From: an uncultured Bacteroidales bacterium
GTDB lineage: Bacteria > Bacteroidota > Bacteroidia > Bacteroidales > Bacteroidaceae
Direction of reading: 5' to 3'
Length of the DNA stretch: 64,000 nt
Assembly (NCBI GenBank): GCA_902792555.1
Contig: CADAZW010000003.1
Location: 28,030-92,029, forward strand
Shown: one piece after another, positions 29,408 to 39,900 of the stretch
Layout of the letters: every line of letters starts with the position of its first letter
How positions within the stretch are numbered: the stretch's first letter is position 1
Program-made: the position numbers and the translations under genes
The notes under the pieces: generated by a model
Database searches by the model: none
What the model was told of the DNA's origin: nothing
The model's input: the letters and a program-made list of their open reading frames with translations, nothing else

Positions 29408-32047
29408 ATGAAAAGAGCACTCCTCACCCTATTGGCCGGAGCCTTCGCGCTCGTCTCTGCCACGGCATCAGCGCGCCCCGAAGCCGCCGAGACCACCGAC
29501 AGCGCCGCCCTCAGGCGCATGGCCCTGTTTGCCGGCAACATGCTGACCTACAACAACAATTTCACCCAGGAGAAAGTATATCTGCACCTCGACAACAACG
29601 GCTACATTGCCGGCGAGCACCTGTGGTTTAAGGCCTACGTCTTCAAGGCCGCCAGCCTACTGCCCACCGACATGAGCAAGGTGCTCTATGTGGAGCTGCT
29701 CAACCCCGACGGTCAGCTGGTGGAGCGCAAGACACTGCGAGTGGACAACGGCCGCACTTACGGCGACTTCGACCTCAACCCCACGGAGTGCCATCAGGGA
29801 TTCTACGAGCTGCGAGCCTACACCCGCGCCATGCTAAACTGGGACCAGGCCTTCATTTACTCACGCGTCATACCCATCTTTGAGCAACCCAAGGACACCG
29901 TCAACTTCACGGGCATGGTGCTCCACGAATACGACTACGACCCCAACCCCGGCCCCGAGACACGCCCTGCGCCCGAGCCGATGGCCACCGACGGCACACT
30001 GGCCTCTAAAGACCTCATGCTTACCTTCTACCCCGAGGGAGGCCACATCACCCGCGGCGTACCCTCACGCGTGGCCTACAAGCTCACCGACCGCCAAGGG
30101 CTGCCTGCCGACTACGCTCTCAGCATCCATAGCGACGACGGCCAGACCATAGCGGAGTCCTACGTTCTCCACGATGGAATGGGCGATTTTCAATTGCCTG
30201 CCACGTGGACCGGCGGCTATGCCGAGGTTAAGACCGAGGCCGACGGCAGCGTACGGTTCAACCTGCCCTCGCCGCGCCTGGAGGGCTGCGACATCAGCAC
30301 CACCTGCTCCAGCAGCAATGGGCTCGACATCACCTTGCGCCCCTCGCAGGGCATGACGGGGCGCACGCTGGGCCTCAGCGTGACGTGCCGCGGCACGCTA
30401 CTCTACTTCAACACCGTCACTCCCGACCATGAGACGGAGATAAACATCCCCAACGGCAAACTGCGCGATGGAATCGCCCAAATCACCCTCTTCACCGCCG
30501 AGGGCCTGGTGCTCAGCGAGAGGCTGGTATGGGTGGAGCCCCACAAGGCAGCGCCAAAGATGGAGATCAGGCAAAACCAAGAGGTCTATCATCCCTTCCA
30601 GCCCGCAGTGCTCGACATCAGCCTCCACGACAGCGAAGGCCAGCCCCTGCAGGCCGACTTCTCGCTGGCCGTACGCGATGCCGCTACCGAGGTGGGCCCC
30701 GACAGCCACGGGCTACGGGTGGAGATGCTGCTCAGCTCAGAGCTCAAAGGCTATATCCACAATCCCGACTACTACTTTGAATCCGCCGACGAGGCTCACC
30801 GCCAGGCCCTCGACCTGCTGCTGATGGTGCAGGGCTGGCGCAGATACCAATGGCAGGAGATGAGCGGCGTGGAGCCTTTCCAACTGAAGCAACCCGCCGA
30901 GGACGGCCTCACCCTCATCGGCACCCTAAGCAGCACCAAAGCCGCCGAGCACAGCCTGGAGCGCGAGGGGAGCCTGGACGTCAACTTTCTGATGCAGACC
31001 ATCAACGGCACCAAGGTCTTCAGCGTACAGACCGACAGCATCGGCCGCTTCGCCGTGCAGCTGCCTGACTTCAACGACGACGCCCCCACCGTGATGACCG
31101 TGACCAACAATAAGGATAAGCGCGTATATACCCATTTCATACTCGACCGCGACTTCGCCCCCGCTGCCATGCCCTACGAGCCACTGCAGACAGCCTCCAG
31201 CGTGGCTATCATGGAGAGCCGCGTCGATGCGCTGGCACACGAGCCCGCCACCTTTGAGTGGCAGGACACTATTCCCGACCAAGTCTCGCGACTCATCCAA
31301 CTTGGCGAAGTAACCGTGAAGGGCAAGAAGAGGCCGGGCTACAATCCCGGAGCCCGATTCACATGGATGGGCGGCGAGAGCGCCACCAAAGGCAGCGCCG
31401 CTATCTTCTACAACCTGCGCAACGAGCTCGACCGCTACCTCGACCAAGGCGAGGAAGTACCCGTGGTGTGGGAGTGGCTCTCGAAGAACAACAAAAATTT
31501 CTACTACGACATCACCACCGGCGAGATGTGGTACAGGGGCCGCCAAGTGGTGGTAGTGGTGGACAACAACTTCCCCGGCGCATCGATGACCGCTGCCTAT
31601 CCCACTGAGGGCGAAGCCCTGACAGGCAGCAACTATGCCATGAACCGGTTTCAGTCGCTCAGCATAGTGGATAACGAGGCTGTGGCCAGCAACATACTGC
31701 AGCACACCCTGCGCGATGCCAACAACCCCATGCCCAGCGCCCGCGTAGTGTTCTTCCTCTACACCCGCACCGACATGCGCGAGCCTAACAGCTACCGCCG
31801 CGGCACCCGATGGATCAACCTCCACGGATACTCGCTCTGCACCGAGTTCTACAGTCCCGACTACCGCCAGCAGGACATTCCCACCGACACTGACCACCGC
31901 CGCACCCTCTATTGGAATCCGTCGCTCGTCACCTCTCCTGAAGGCAAGGCCCAAGTCATCTTCTACACCAGCTCGCGCCCCGACGAGCGACTGCATATCA
32001 ATGCGCAGGGCATAGCCGTCAACGGACAGATGGTGGAAGGAAAATAA
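29408..32047 (+). CDS. large exported envelope protein (alpha-2-macroglobulin MG2-like / carboxypeptidase-like domains)
   Basis: The 879-aa protein starts with a signal peptide (MKRALLTLLAGAFALVSATASA). The first domain has EKVYLHLDNNGYIAGEHLWF at residues about 55-75, a motif of Bacteroidetes MG2-like envelope proteins that often precede or resemble TonB-receptor plug proteins. Several beta-sandwich repeats follow. Near residues 630-720 lies a weak plug-like segment (LGEVTVKGKKRPGYNPG), and the C-terminus is beta-rich (LYWNPSLVTSPEGKAQVIFY). No enzyme motif is seen. It stands upstream of the cobalamin riboswitch and has its own promoter, so it may not belong to the B12 set. The function is unknown; it is probably a periplasmic or outer-membrane-associated protein. 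Confidence 0.75.
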   Translation: MKRALLTLLAGAFALVSATASARPEAAETTDSAALRRMALFAGNMLTYNNNFTQEKVYLHLDNNGYIAGEHLWFKAYVFKAASLLPTDMSKVLYVELLNPDGQLVERKTLRVDNGRTYGDFDLNPTECHQGFYELRAYTRAMLNWDQAFIYSRVIPIFEQPKDTVNFTGMVLHEYDYDPNPGPETRPAPEPMATDGTLASKDLMLTFYPEGGHITRGVPSRVAYKLTDRQGLPADYALSIHSDDGQTIAESYVLHDGMGDFQLPATWTGGYAEVKTEADGSVRFNLPSPRLEGCDISTTCSSSNGLDITLRPSQGMTGRTLGLSVTCRGTLLYFNTVTPDHETEINIPNGKLRDGIAQITLFTAEGLVLSERLVWVEPHKAAPKMEIRQNQEVYHPFQPAVLDISLHDSEGQPLQADFSLAVRDAATEVGPDSHGLRVEMLLSSELKGYIHNPDYYFESADEAHRQALDLLLMVQGWRRYQWQEMSGVEPFQLKQPAEDGLTLIGTLSSTKAAEHSLEREGSLDVNFLMQTINGTKVFSVQTDSIGRFAVQLPDFNDDAPTVMTVTNNKDKRVYTHFILDRDFAPAAMPYEPLQTASSVAIMESRVDALAHEPATFEWQDTIPDQVSRLIQLGEVTVKGKKRPGYNPGARFTWMGGESATKGSAAIFYNLRNELDRYLDQGEEVPVVWEWLSKNNKNFYYDITTGEMWYRGRQVVVVVDNNFPGASMTAAYPTEGEALTGSNYAMNRFQSLSIVDNEAVASNILQHTLRDANNPMPSARVVFFLYTRTDMREPNSYRRGTRWINLHGYSLCTEFYSPDYRQQDIPTDTDHRRTLYWNPSLVTSPEGKAQVIFYTSSRPDERLHINAQGIAVNGQMVEGK

Positions 32048-32101
32048 CACCCTGTTTTTACAAAAAACCGCACGGAAATACTCTGTTACAGAAATTTTTA
32101 C

Positions 32102-32109
32102 TAATTTTG
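32102..32109 (+). promoter_or_regulatory. Bacteroidetes -7 promoter box for the riboswitch-btu operon
   Basis: TAATTTTG matches TAnnTTTG and lies just upstream of the riboswitch, so transcription would start at its 5' edge. Confidence 0.55.
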
Positions 32110-32116
32110 CCGCGTC

Positions 32117-32295
32117 AAGGTTTGTACGGATGCTCTGCGCATCCATGCAATTAAAAGGGAACGGGGTGAAAATCCCCGACAGTCCCGCTGCTGTAAGCTC
32201 CATTTGTTGCTTCGCCCGCATGACATGCCACTGAGCCCCAAAAGCTTGGGAAGGCGCGAGACGCTGGGAGCAAGTCAGAAGACCTGCCTTGGTGA
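32117..32295 (+). ncRNA. Cobalamin riboswitch (B12 element)
   Basis: The leader contains the conserved cobalamin-aptamer blocks in order: a 5' stem, AAAAGGGAACGGGGTGAAAA with its closing CCCCGACAG, CCCGCTGCTGTAA, a variable arm, and the B12 box AAGTCAGAAGACCTGCC (about 32272-32288). It lies directly before a btuB-type receptor gene. By analogy, adenosylcobalamin binding should reduce expression of btuBGF. The boundaries are approximate. Confidence 0.93.
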
Positions 32296-32324
32296 AGACT
32301 ATCCACGGCCTCGAGGAAAGGCCG

Positions 32325-34337
32325 ATGTTAACTATGCAACATTTCTTCTGCTTAAGACACGCACTCGCTGCGTTTGCTCTCGTGCTATGCCTTGTGGGCT
32401 ACGCCGCCAACGGACAGCAGGCCGACACTCTCAGGAGCCGTCGGCTGAGTGAGGTTAAGGTTAGCGGCAGCAGCAGGCAGAAAGCCGTCAGCAACTCAGC
32501 CCCCGAACAGACGTTCACCGCCAGGGATATGGAACAGATGGGCGCCAGCTCGGTGAGCGACGCCGTGCGCCACATGGCCGGAGTAACCCTCCACGACTAC
32601 GGCGGCGCCGGAGGCCTCAAGACCGTCAGCATACGCGGACTGGGAGCCCAATTCACTGGCGTGAGCTACGACGGAGTGCCCCTGAGCGACGTGCAGACCG
32701 GCCAGATTGACCTGCAGCGCTACACCCTCAACGGGGTGAAGCAGCTCGACCTGCTGATTGGCGAAGGCAACGACATATTCATTGCCGCCCGCGAAGCCGT
32801 GATGCCCAGCCTGCTGACCATCAGCACCCAGGGTGTAAGTCATAGCGACCACGACCTCCACCTCACGGCGCAAGCTGTGATGGGAGCCTGGGGCTACGTC
32901 AGTCCCACGCTGAGCGCAGAGAAATCCTGGGGCAAAGTGGGCGTCAACGTGCTGGCCGACTATGTCTATGCCGAGAACGACTATCCCTTTACCATATATA
33001 ATATAAAAGAGCGCATCCACAAGCACCGCGTCCACTCCTTGATGAATCAGGGCCACGCCGAGCTGAACATGCGCTACGCCTTCAGCGACAACCACAGCCT
33101 CAACCTCAAGCTATACTACTATGACAACGACCGCCAACTGCCCGGAGTGGTGCGCTACTACACCGACGACAGCCAGCAGCAGCTGCGCGAGCGCACAGCC
33201 TTCGGCCAGCTGCAATACCGCGGGGTGCTGAGCCCCCGCTGGCAGCTCAAGGCCGCGGCCAAATGGAACTGGGCCAACACCGACTACCGCGACAGGCTAT
33301 ACCCCGAAGGCAACATGGACGGCAACTACTGGCAGCGCGAGGGCTACCTAACCGCTGCGACGCTATGGAATGCCACCGAGAGCCTGCGCTTCAGCTACGC
33401 CAGCGACTATCTGCACAACGACCTCAACTGCCGCTGCCCCATGGCGCCAGATGTCAAGCCCAGTCGCACGGCATGGCTCAACACCCTTTCTGCCCGATGG
33501 AACCGCGGTTTTTTGTCTGCCACGGCCCGCATCCTGCACTCCGCCTACATCAACCATGCCGAGCGCGGCACGGCAGCCTCCGACTACCGCCACTGGAGCC
33601 CCAGTTTCAGCACCTCAGTGCGCCTGGGCAGCGGATGGCAGGCCAGGCTGATGTGGAAGGACATTTTCCGCATGCCCTCATTCAATGAACTATACTTCTA
33701 CCACCGCGGCGACACCAACCTGAAGCCCGAGCGCACCAGCCAATGGAACGCCGGCATCACATGGCAGGGCCGCATAAGCCAGCGACTCAGCGGATCGATG
33801 ACCATCGACGGCTATATAAACAAGGTGAAGGACAAGATTGTGTGCATACCCTTCAACCTCTTCATCTCGCGCAACGTAAACGCAGCCAAAGTAAGGGTGA
33901 AGGGCATTGACCTGAGTCTCGCCGCCAAATATGACATTGCCGATGGCCACGCCCTGGAGGCGCAGGGCCACTACTCATATATGAACGCGGAAGACCGCTC
34001 CTCGCGCGGAGCCTCCTCCTACGGCAAACAGATAGCCTACACCCCCGAGCACAACTACAGTGCCGCCCTCACATGGCGAAACCCATGGGTCAACATCTCG
34101 CTGACGTCATACGGAGTCAGCAAGCGATGGGCCACCAACGAGCACACCAAAGGCACCAGTCTGGGCGGCTATGCGGAACTGGGCACCAGCCTCTTCCGCG
34201 AATTTAAACTCAAGGGCCGCCAGCGACTCACCGCCTCGCTCAGCATAAGCAACCTGCTCAACAAGCAATATGAGGTAATCACAGCCTACCCCATGCCCGG
34301 CATAGGATGGCGCTGCATGGTGAGGTGGGAAATGTAA
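32325..34337 (+). CDS. btuB: TonB-dependent outer membrane receptor for cobalamin (BtuB family)
   Basis: Gated beta-barrel that takes up cobalamin or a related corrinoid across the outer membrane. The start is the first ATG after the riboswitch (MLTMQHFFCL; the ATG nine bases later is equally possible), giving a signal peptide ending near ANGQQA. The plug domain (residues about 45-150) includes SVSDAVRHMAGVTLHDYGG and KTVSIRGLGAQFTGVSYDG. The rest (to 671 aa) is barrel strands ending in an aromatic residue region (GWRCMVRWEM). Cobalamin specificity is inferred from the riboswitch and from the BtuG- and BtuF-type genes that follow. The barrel family alone would not identify the ligand. Confidence 0.87.
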   Translation: MLTMQHFFCLRHALAAFALVLCLVGYAANGQQADTLRSRRLSEVKVSGSSRQKAVSNSAPEQTFTARDMEQMGASSVSDAVRHMAGVTLHDYGGAGGLKTVSIRGLGAQFTGVSYDGVPLSDVQTGQIDLQRYTLNGVKQLDLLIGEGNDIFIAAREAVMPSLLTISTQGVSHSDHDLHLTAQAVMGAWGYVSPTLSAEKSWGKVGVNVLADYVYAENDYPFTIYNIKERIHKHRVHSLMNQGHAELNMRYAFSDNHSLNLKLYYYDNDRQLPGVVRYYTDDSQQQLRERTAFGQLQYRGVLSPRWQLKAAAKWNWANTDYRDRLYPEGNMDGNYWQREGYLTAATLWNATESLRFSYASDYLHNDLNCRCPMAPDVKPSRTAWLNTLSARWNRGFLSATARILHSAYINHAERGTAASDYRHWSPSFSTSVRLGSGWQARLMWKDIFRMPSFNELYFYHRGDTNLKPERTSQWNAGITWQGRISQRLSGSMTIDGYINKVKDKIVCIPFNLFISRNVNAAKVRVKGIDLSLAAKYDIADGHALEAQGHYSYMNAEDRSSRGASSYGKQIAYTPEHNYSAALTWRNPWVNISLTSYGVSKRWATNEHTKGTSLGGYAELGTSLFREFKLKGRQRLTASLSISNLLNKQYEVITAYPMPGIGWRCMVRWEM

Positions 34338-34421
34338 ACCACTGATAACTGAAAATTTGTTGTATATAGTTGATAGTTGAAAAACACATTATTTAAAAAC
34401 CCTTTAAAAATTACCAATTCT

Positions 34422-35510
34422 ATGAAAAAGCTTTTGAAATTTGCTTTGATGGCTGTTTGCGCCTTCGGCATGACAGCATGTAACGATGACGACAACAACA
34501 AGCCCATCATCGACCCCGTGGAGCCGAGCGTTAATGTGACCGGTGTTTACGTGCTCAGCCAGGGCAACTACTACAACGGCCTCAACGGTGACCTGACCTA
34601 CTACAACCCCGCCACCAGCGACTACACCAACGGTCTCTTTGAAGCAGTGAACGAACGCGCATTCGGCGGCACAGCCAACGATGCAGCCATTTACGGCAGC
34701 AAGCTCTACATTGCCAACACCGACGAGAACGTACTGGAGGTGGCTAACGCCCAGACCGCCAAGAGCATCAAGCAGATCAGCCTGAGCGGCGCACGCAGAA
34801 TTGTTGCCGACGGCGGCTACATCTACGTTACCTCCTTCTACGGCAACAACGTAACCAAGATTGACACCACCACCCTCGAAATAGTAGGCACCGCTGAGAC
34901 CGGCACCTACCCCGAGGCTATGGCCATCCAGAACGGCAAGCTCTATGTAGCCAACTCCGGCTACGGTAGCGGCAACACCGTTACCAAGATTGACCTCGCC
35001 AACTTCACCGTTGACGCTACCCTCGACGTGCCCGTAAACCCCGTAGAGATCTTCAGCGTTCACGGCCAGCTCTACCTGGGCTGCAGCGGCGAATACAACG
35101 ACGACTATACCTACAAGGTTAATCCCGCCATCTATGCCCTCGCCACCGACGGAACTGCCACCAAGTTGGTAGAAGCTACCATCAGCGCAGCCGGAAAGGA
35201 CAATATCTATTTCATCGACAACAACTACTACAAGACTGAAGTAACCTACGGACGCATCTCTGCCACCGACCAGAAAGTAGAGAACCTCGTCTTCGACAAG
35301 CCCGTGGTCTATCCCTGTGCCATCGCTGCCAATCCGCAGAACGGCGACATCTACATCACCGGTTATGCTGAGATTGACTACGGCGGCGGCTACTACGGCG
35401 CAGACTACAACAGCAACGGCACCTGCTACCGCTTCAGCGCTGACGGCATGAAGCTCGACCAGTTCCCCGTTGGCATCAGCGCCGGCAGAATCGTTTTCCT
35501 TACTAAATAA
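34422..35510 (+). CDS. btuG: BtuG-type surface lipoprotein, cobalamin-binding beta-propeller
   Basis: Lipoprotein of 362 aa: signal peptide with lipobox FGMTAC (Cys near residue 20), then an acidic DNDD-rich stretch typical of surface-exposed Bacteroidetes lipoproteins. The body has YVTN/YncE-like blades (IYGSKLYIANTDENVLEV, GGYIYVTSFYGNNVTKID, NGKLYVANSGYGSGNTVTKI), as in the BtuG family that captures cobalamin with very high affinity and caps BtuB. It lies between btuB and the periplasmic binding protein gene, whose GTG start follows this stop with no gap. All three genes are probably under the riboswitch. Confidence 0.88.
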   Translation: MKKLLKFALMAVCAFGMTACNDDDNNKPIIDPVEPSVNVTGVYVLSQGNYYNGLNGDLTYYNPATSDYTNGLFEAVNERAFGGTANDAAIYGSKLYIANTDENVLEVANAQTAKSIKQISLSGARRIVADGGYIYVTSFYGNNVTKIDTTTLEIVGTAETGTYPEAMAIQNGKLYVANSGYGSGNTVTKIDLANFTVDATLDVPVNPVEIFSVHGQLYLGCSGEYNDDYTYKVNPAIYALATDGTATKLVEATISAAGKDNIYFIDNNYYKTEVTYGRISATDQKVENLVFDKPVVYPCAIAANPQNGDIYITGYAEIDYGGGYYGADYNSNGTCYRFSADGMKLDQFPVGISAGRIVFLTK

Positions 35511-36632
35511 GTGTATCGTTTCATTACATATGTAGTGAGCATCGCCTGCGTGGCGATGTTCACAGGCTGTGGAGGCAGTGTCGGCAACAAAGCCGGCACT
35601 GCCATTGCCCTGCGCTATGCCAAGCTACTCAAGATAGAGCAGCACGACGGCTATAGGCTGGCCACGGTAAGCGATCCGTGGAAGGACGGTGCCGTGCTGC
35701 ACCAATATGCGCTGGTGGACAGCGGCGGCGATGCTTCCTCCGTTCCTGAGGGTGCCACCATCATCAGGGTGCCACTGAAAAGACTCTGCATCAGCACCTC
35801 AGTGCATGCCGGGCTGATGCACAAACTGGGAGTGTTGGATCATATAAGCAGCATCTGCGAAGGAAAATACATCCTCAATTCCGCAGTGCAAGCCCAGATC
35901 AAGAGCGGCCGCATCAAAGACGTAGGCAGCGGACTCAACCCCAACGTGGAGATGATTGCCCAGCTGCGCACCGACGCCCTGCTGATGTCGCCCTTTGAGG
36001 GTGCCAGCTACGGACTGCTCGAAAAGACGGGCATCCCCATCATTGAATGCGCCGACTACATGGAGACTTCAGCCCTGGGACGCGCTGAATGGATGAGATT
36101 CTACGGCATGCTGGTGGGCCGCGAGGCTGAAGCCGACAAACTCTTCGATGAAATCGAAAAAAACTATAATGAGCTCAAGGCTCTGGCCGCCAAGGAAAAG
36201 ACTCACCCCAAACTGCTGGCCGATATGCTCAACGGCAACACTTGGTACCTACCCGGCGGAGCCAGCATCTACGGCGCGCTCTACAGAGATGCCGGAGCAG
36301 ACTTCAGCATTGCAAGCGACGATGCCAAGGGCAGCCAGCCATTGTCGCTCGAAAAAGTGTTGCTGGAAGGCAGGGATGCCGACATCTGGATTATCAAATA
36401 CAGCCGCCCACAGAACTTCACCTATGCCTCGGTGCTGAAGGAGAACGACGTGTACGGCAAATTTACGGCCTTCCAACAGAAACACATATTTGGCTGCAAC
36501 GCCTTCTCCGTGCCCTTCTACGAAGAGGCTCCCTTCCGCCCCGACCTGCTGCTGGGCGACATTATCAGCATCCTCTATCCCAGCCTGTTGCCAAACCGCA
36601 AGATGGTATTCTACACTCCTCTTGAGGATTAA
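35511..36632 (+). CDS. btuF: ABC transporter substrate-binding lipoprotein for cobalamin (BtuF-like)
   Basis: Periplasmic-binding-protein type III fold (373 aa). The GTG start directly abuts the btuG stop. A short signal ends in the lipobox AMFTGCGG. The two-lobed fold is seen from VPLKRLCISTSVHAGLMHKLG (lobe 1) and MLNGNTWYLPGGASIYGAL (lobe 2), joined by a long helix with GREAEADKLFDEIEKNY. This group includes siderophore, haem and cobalamin binders. The assignment to cobalamin comes from its place in the riboswitch operon. The matching permease and ATPase (btuC, btuD) are not in the window. Confidence 0.85.
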   Translation: MYRFITYVVSIACVAMFTGCGGSVGNKAGTAIALRYAKLLKIEQHDGYRLATVSDPWKDGAVLHQYALVDSGGDASSVPEGATIIRVPLKRLCISTSVHAGLMHKLGVLDHISSICEGKYILNSAVQAQIKSGRIKDVGSGLNPNVEMIAQLRTDALLMSPFEGASYGLLEKTGIPIIECADYMETSALGRAEWMRFYGMLVGREAEADKLFDEIEKNYNELKALAAKEKTHPKLLADMLNGNTWYLPGGASIYGALYRDAGADFSIASDDAKGSQPLSLEKVLLEGRDADIWIIKYSRPQNFTYASVLKENDVYGKFTAFQQKHIFGCNAFSVPFYEEAPFRPDLLLGDIISILYPSLLPNRKMVFYTPLED

Positions 36633-36657
36633 GGATTAGGAAACAGCGCTATGCGAA

Positions 36658-36699
36658 AGCATACGGATATATATACAAAGCATACGGATATTTATACGA
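36658..36699. repeat. Two 21-bp direct repeats after btuF
   Basis: AGCATACGGATATATATACAA (36658-36678) is followed directly by a near-identical 21-base copy (36679-36699). The sequence is unrelated to the other arrays but has the same period. The rest of 36633-36960 holds the near-palindrome CCGGCTAACGTGTTAACCGG (36713-36732) and the next promoter. Confidence 0.7.
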
Positions 36700-36875
36700 A
36701 GCTATGAGCTGACCGGCTAACGTGTTAACCGGTTGCCTGCCTCTCAACCTTTGCTTTCGTCCCCGATTGATTTCCCGTTAACTTTATTTCTTCTACTTCT
36801 GCCTGCTTTTGGACTTTTCGCACAACAAAAGCAGTTTTTTGCTATATAATTATACGGTTATACATAAATATTTTC

Positions 36876-36883
36876 TAACTTTG
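36876..36883 (+). promoter_or_regulatory. Bacteroidetes -7 promoter box for the papain-like protein
   Basis: TAACTTTG matches TAnnTTTG, 78 bases before the ATG. No clear -33 element. Confidence 0.5.
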
Positions 36884-36960
36884 TATGCCATTTTTGAGCG
36901 TTTGCGTAAACAGACCTTTGCGACACAACATAAACAAACGAAATATTATATTGACTTAGA

Positions 36961-39900
36961 ATGAAAACATTTAAGCAACTGGCTCTCGCGGCCATCAGCG
37001 CACTGCTCCTGCTGGGCACAGCGCAGACATCCACCGCTCAGGACGTAGACCTGAGCAAGTATCCCGACTGGAGGCCCTATGACCCCGCTCTAGAGCGTCC
37101 GTTCAAGAAACTGAAGAGGCAGGCGGCTGCCAAGTCGGGGTCCGCCACCCAGCGCCCCGACCACCTGAACAATGCGCTGAGCATGTTCTTCCCGCCGGTG
37201 TTCAACCAGAGCGGCGGTTCCTGCGGTTCCGCCCAGGCCATCGGCTACATCTTCACCCACGACATGAACAACATGCGCAATACCGACGCATCGCTCGAAG
37301 AGAACCAATATCCCAGCCACTTCACCTGGCTCTTTACAAACACCGACGTAGCCAAAACCCCGATGGCTGTGGGCAACGGCATCCCCAACGTAACTACCTA
37401 CGGCGGCCGCACCTACAGCAATGACTTCGGCTATCAGGTACCTGAATACTATTACTTCGGCTGGATGCAGGGCTACGACAAGTGGTTTAACGCCATGCAC
37501 AACCGTATGATTGACTTCTTCTATGGCACCAACTTCAGTAACTGGTACGGCGCCCGCGAGGACCTGAAGCAGTGGCTCTGGAATCACTACGGCGAGGAAG
37601 GCTACATTGAAGGCGGTTGCGCCGGATTTGGCGTTGCCAGCGGCGGTACTTGGGAAAATATCCCATCCACAGCCGTCAATGACGAGCTCGGAGTAAGCGG
37701 GAAGAAATATGTTTGGCGCTGGGGCAAAACCTACGACCACGGCCTCACCATCTGCGGCTATGACGACCGCATTGAGTTTGACCTTGACCAAAACGGAATT
37801 GCCGGCGAAGAGGACAAGGACGAGAAAGGCGCATGGATAATCTGTAACTCGTGGGGTGCCAACTGGTGCAACCAAGGCTTCATCTACTGTCCCTATGCCC
37901 ACAGCTACTCCATGATCAACGACGCAGGCAACCACACCCTGCCATGGGCCATAGAGCTCTACCACTACCGCCACAACTACCGCCCCCTGCGCACCATCAA
38001 GATTCTGATGGACTACGACCACCGCTGGGAACTCTCCCTTATCGGCGGCATGGCTCAGGACACCAGCAAGGCTAATCCCGAGCAGACCACCCCGTTTGTT
38101 CACTTCCAGCAGGTAACCAAGTTTGACCAAGACGGCGTGTCGCCCGAGTGCCCCATGCTGGGTCGCTGGACCGACGGCTACCACTATGAGCCTATGGAAT
38201 TTGGCTATGACCTCACCGACCTCGGCGAGAGTTTCGACAAGTCGAAGCCCATCAAATACTTCCTCACTATCAAAACCAAGAGCGGAGGTATCGGACAGGG
38301 CCATCTCTACAAGGCCTCCATCCTTAACTACGAATACGACAAGGACAACCCCGTGGAGATTCCCTTCAACATCGATACCATCGACATCCAGGGTGGCGGA
38401 GAGGCCATAACCGTTGCTGTAACAGTGCCTGGCGAAGCCATCAATCCCCCACTCAATGCCACGCTCAACAAGAATACCCTCACTTGGAGCACGCCCGAAG
38501 CTACTACCCTGCCGCGCAACAAATACTATATATATCAAGGCGGCCAGCTTATCGACAGCGTTGGCACTTCGCGCAACAGCTATACCGTCAAGGATCCCGA
38601 TGCCGTGTATGCCGTAGCCGCAGTCTATAAGTACAAAGGCATGCAACTCATCTCCGACCTGAGCAACAATGCCAGCACACCTAACATCTTTGACAATACC
38701 GACAACCAGGTGCTCACCCTTAGTCAGCAGGGGCTCTGCATACCCAACCTGTTCTCCAAGAAAATCTATCAGGCCACCTTTGAGTTTATGCTCAAGACCA
38801 ACAAGCTCAACTCTCTGAGCAACAAGATGGGTAGCGAAGACGGTGACTTCTTTATCAATGCCTCCGCCAGCGGCCAGATAGCCGCCGGATGGAGCACCGC
38901 CAATAACAATGACTTTGCCGCTACCACCGCCTCTCAAATCAGGAATGGCCAGTGGAAACACATAGCCATCGTGGTGGACCGCAACACCATTACCATCTAC
39001 ATTGACGGTATGAAAAAGAAGAGTGTCACCTCCTCCACCTTTAGCGGCATACCCGCCATGGGCGACTTCATGGTAGGCCTAACCGACGGCCTCATGGAGG
39101 GCACCATTGACGAACTACGCGTTTGGAAGTCCGCCCGCAGCCTATCCGAGATATTCAGCGGCAAGGATGAAGCCATCGCCAACCCTGCAGCCATGAATGA
39201 CCTGCTCGTCTATCTGCCCATGACCACCTTTGAGGAAAATGGTCAGCTTAAGGTACGCGACTATGCCGGCGGTATGCACGCCACACTCATAGGAGGCGTT
39301 GATCAGGAAGCATTCACCATCGACAATAGCATCCTGCAGGGAGGCAAGATTGCCATCGCTCCCACCATCACCGCCGCACAGGACTCTGCATTCGCAGGTT
39401 CGCCCGTGCAGTACTCTGCCGTTGCCCCTCTATCATGCACAAGCTGGAGGTGGAGCGCACCCGGAGCCCAAACAGAAACCTTTACCACCCAGTCGCCCTA
39501 CATTATATATAACACCTCGGGCGACCACACCATCACCCTGACTATCACCAACGCCGATGGCAGCACCTCCGAAGTGACCAAGGACATTTATGTCCGTCCC
39601 GCCACCAAGCCCGTTGCCGACTTCGACATTGCCGAAGATACCAAGGATGCCGGTGAACTCTTCAGTTTCATCAACCGCTCCACAGGTGCCAATGCCACCT
39701 ACACTTGGGCTATTCGCGGGGCTCACGATGAGCTTGTCAACAGCACCAATGCCACCGCCGTCTATGACGCCCCTGGCACCTACACTGTAGTCCTGTCGGC
39801 CACCAACCCCTCCGGCACCTCCCTCAAGAGCAAAAAGGTAACCGTCAAGGCTGCCGCCCCCACCCCGGGATTCAGCGTCAACCCCAGCGCCATACTCCTT

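Noticed and set aside
36713-36732. Terminator for the btu operon at CCGGCTAACGTGTTAACCGG
   Set aside because: The loop would be only two bases, one pair is mismatched, and no T-run follows.
37090-38961. 623-codon open frame antisense to the papain-like gene
   Set aside because: The plus strand encodes recognisable peptidase and LamG domains there. The antisense product is Val/Gly-rich without recognisable domains.
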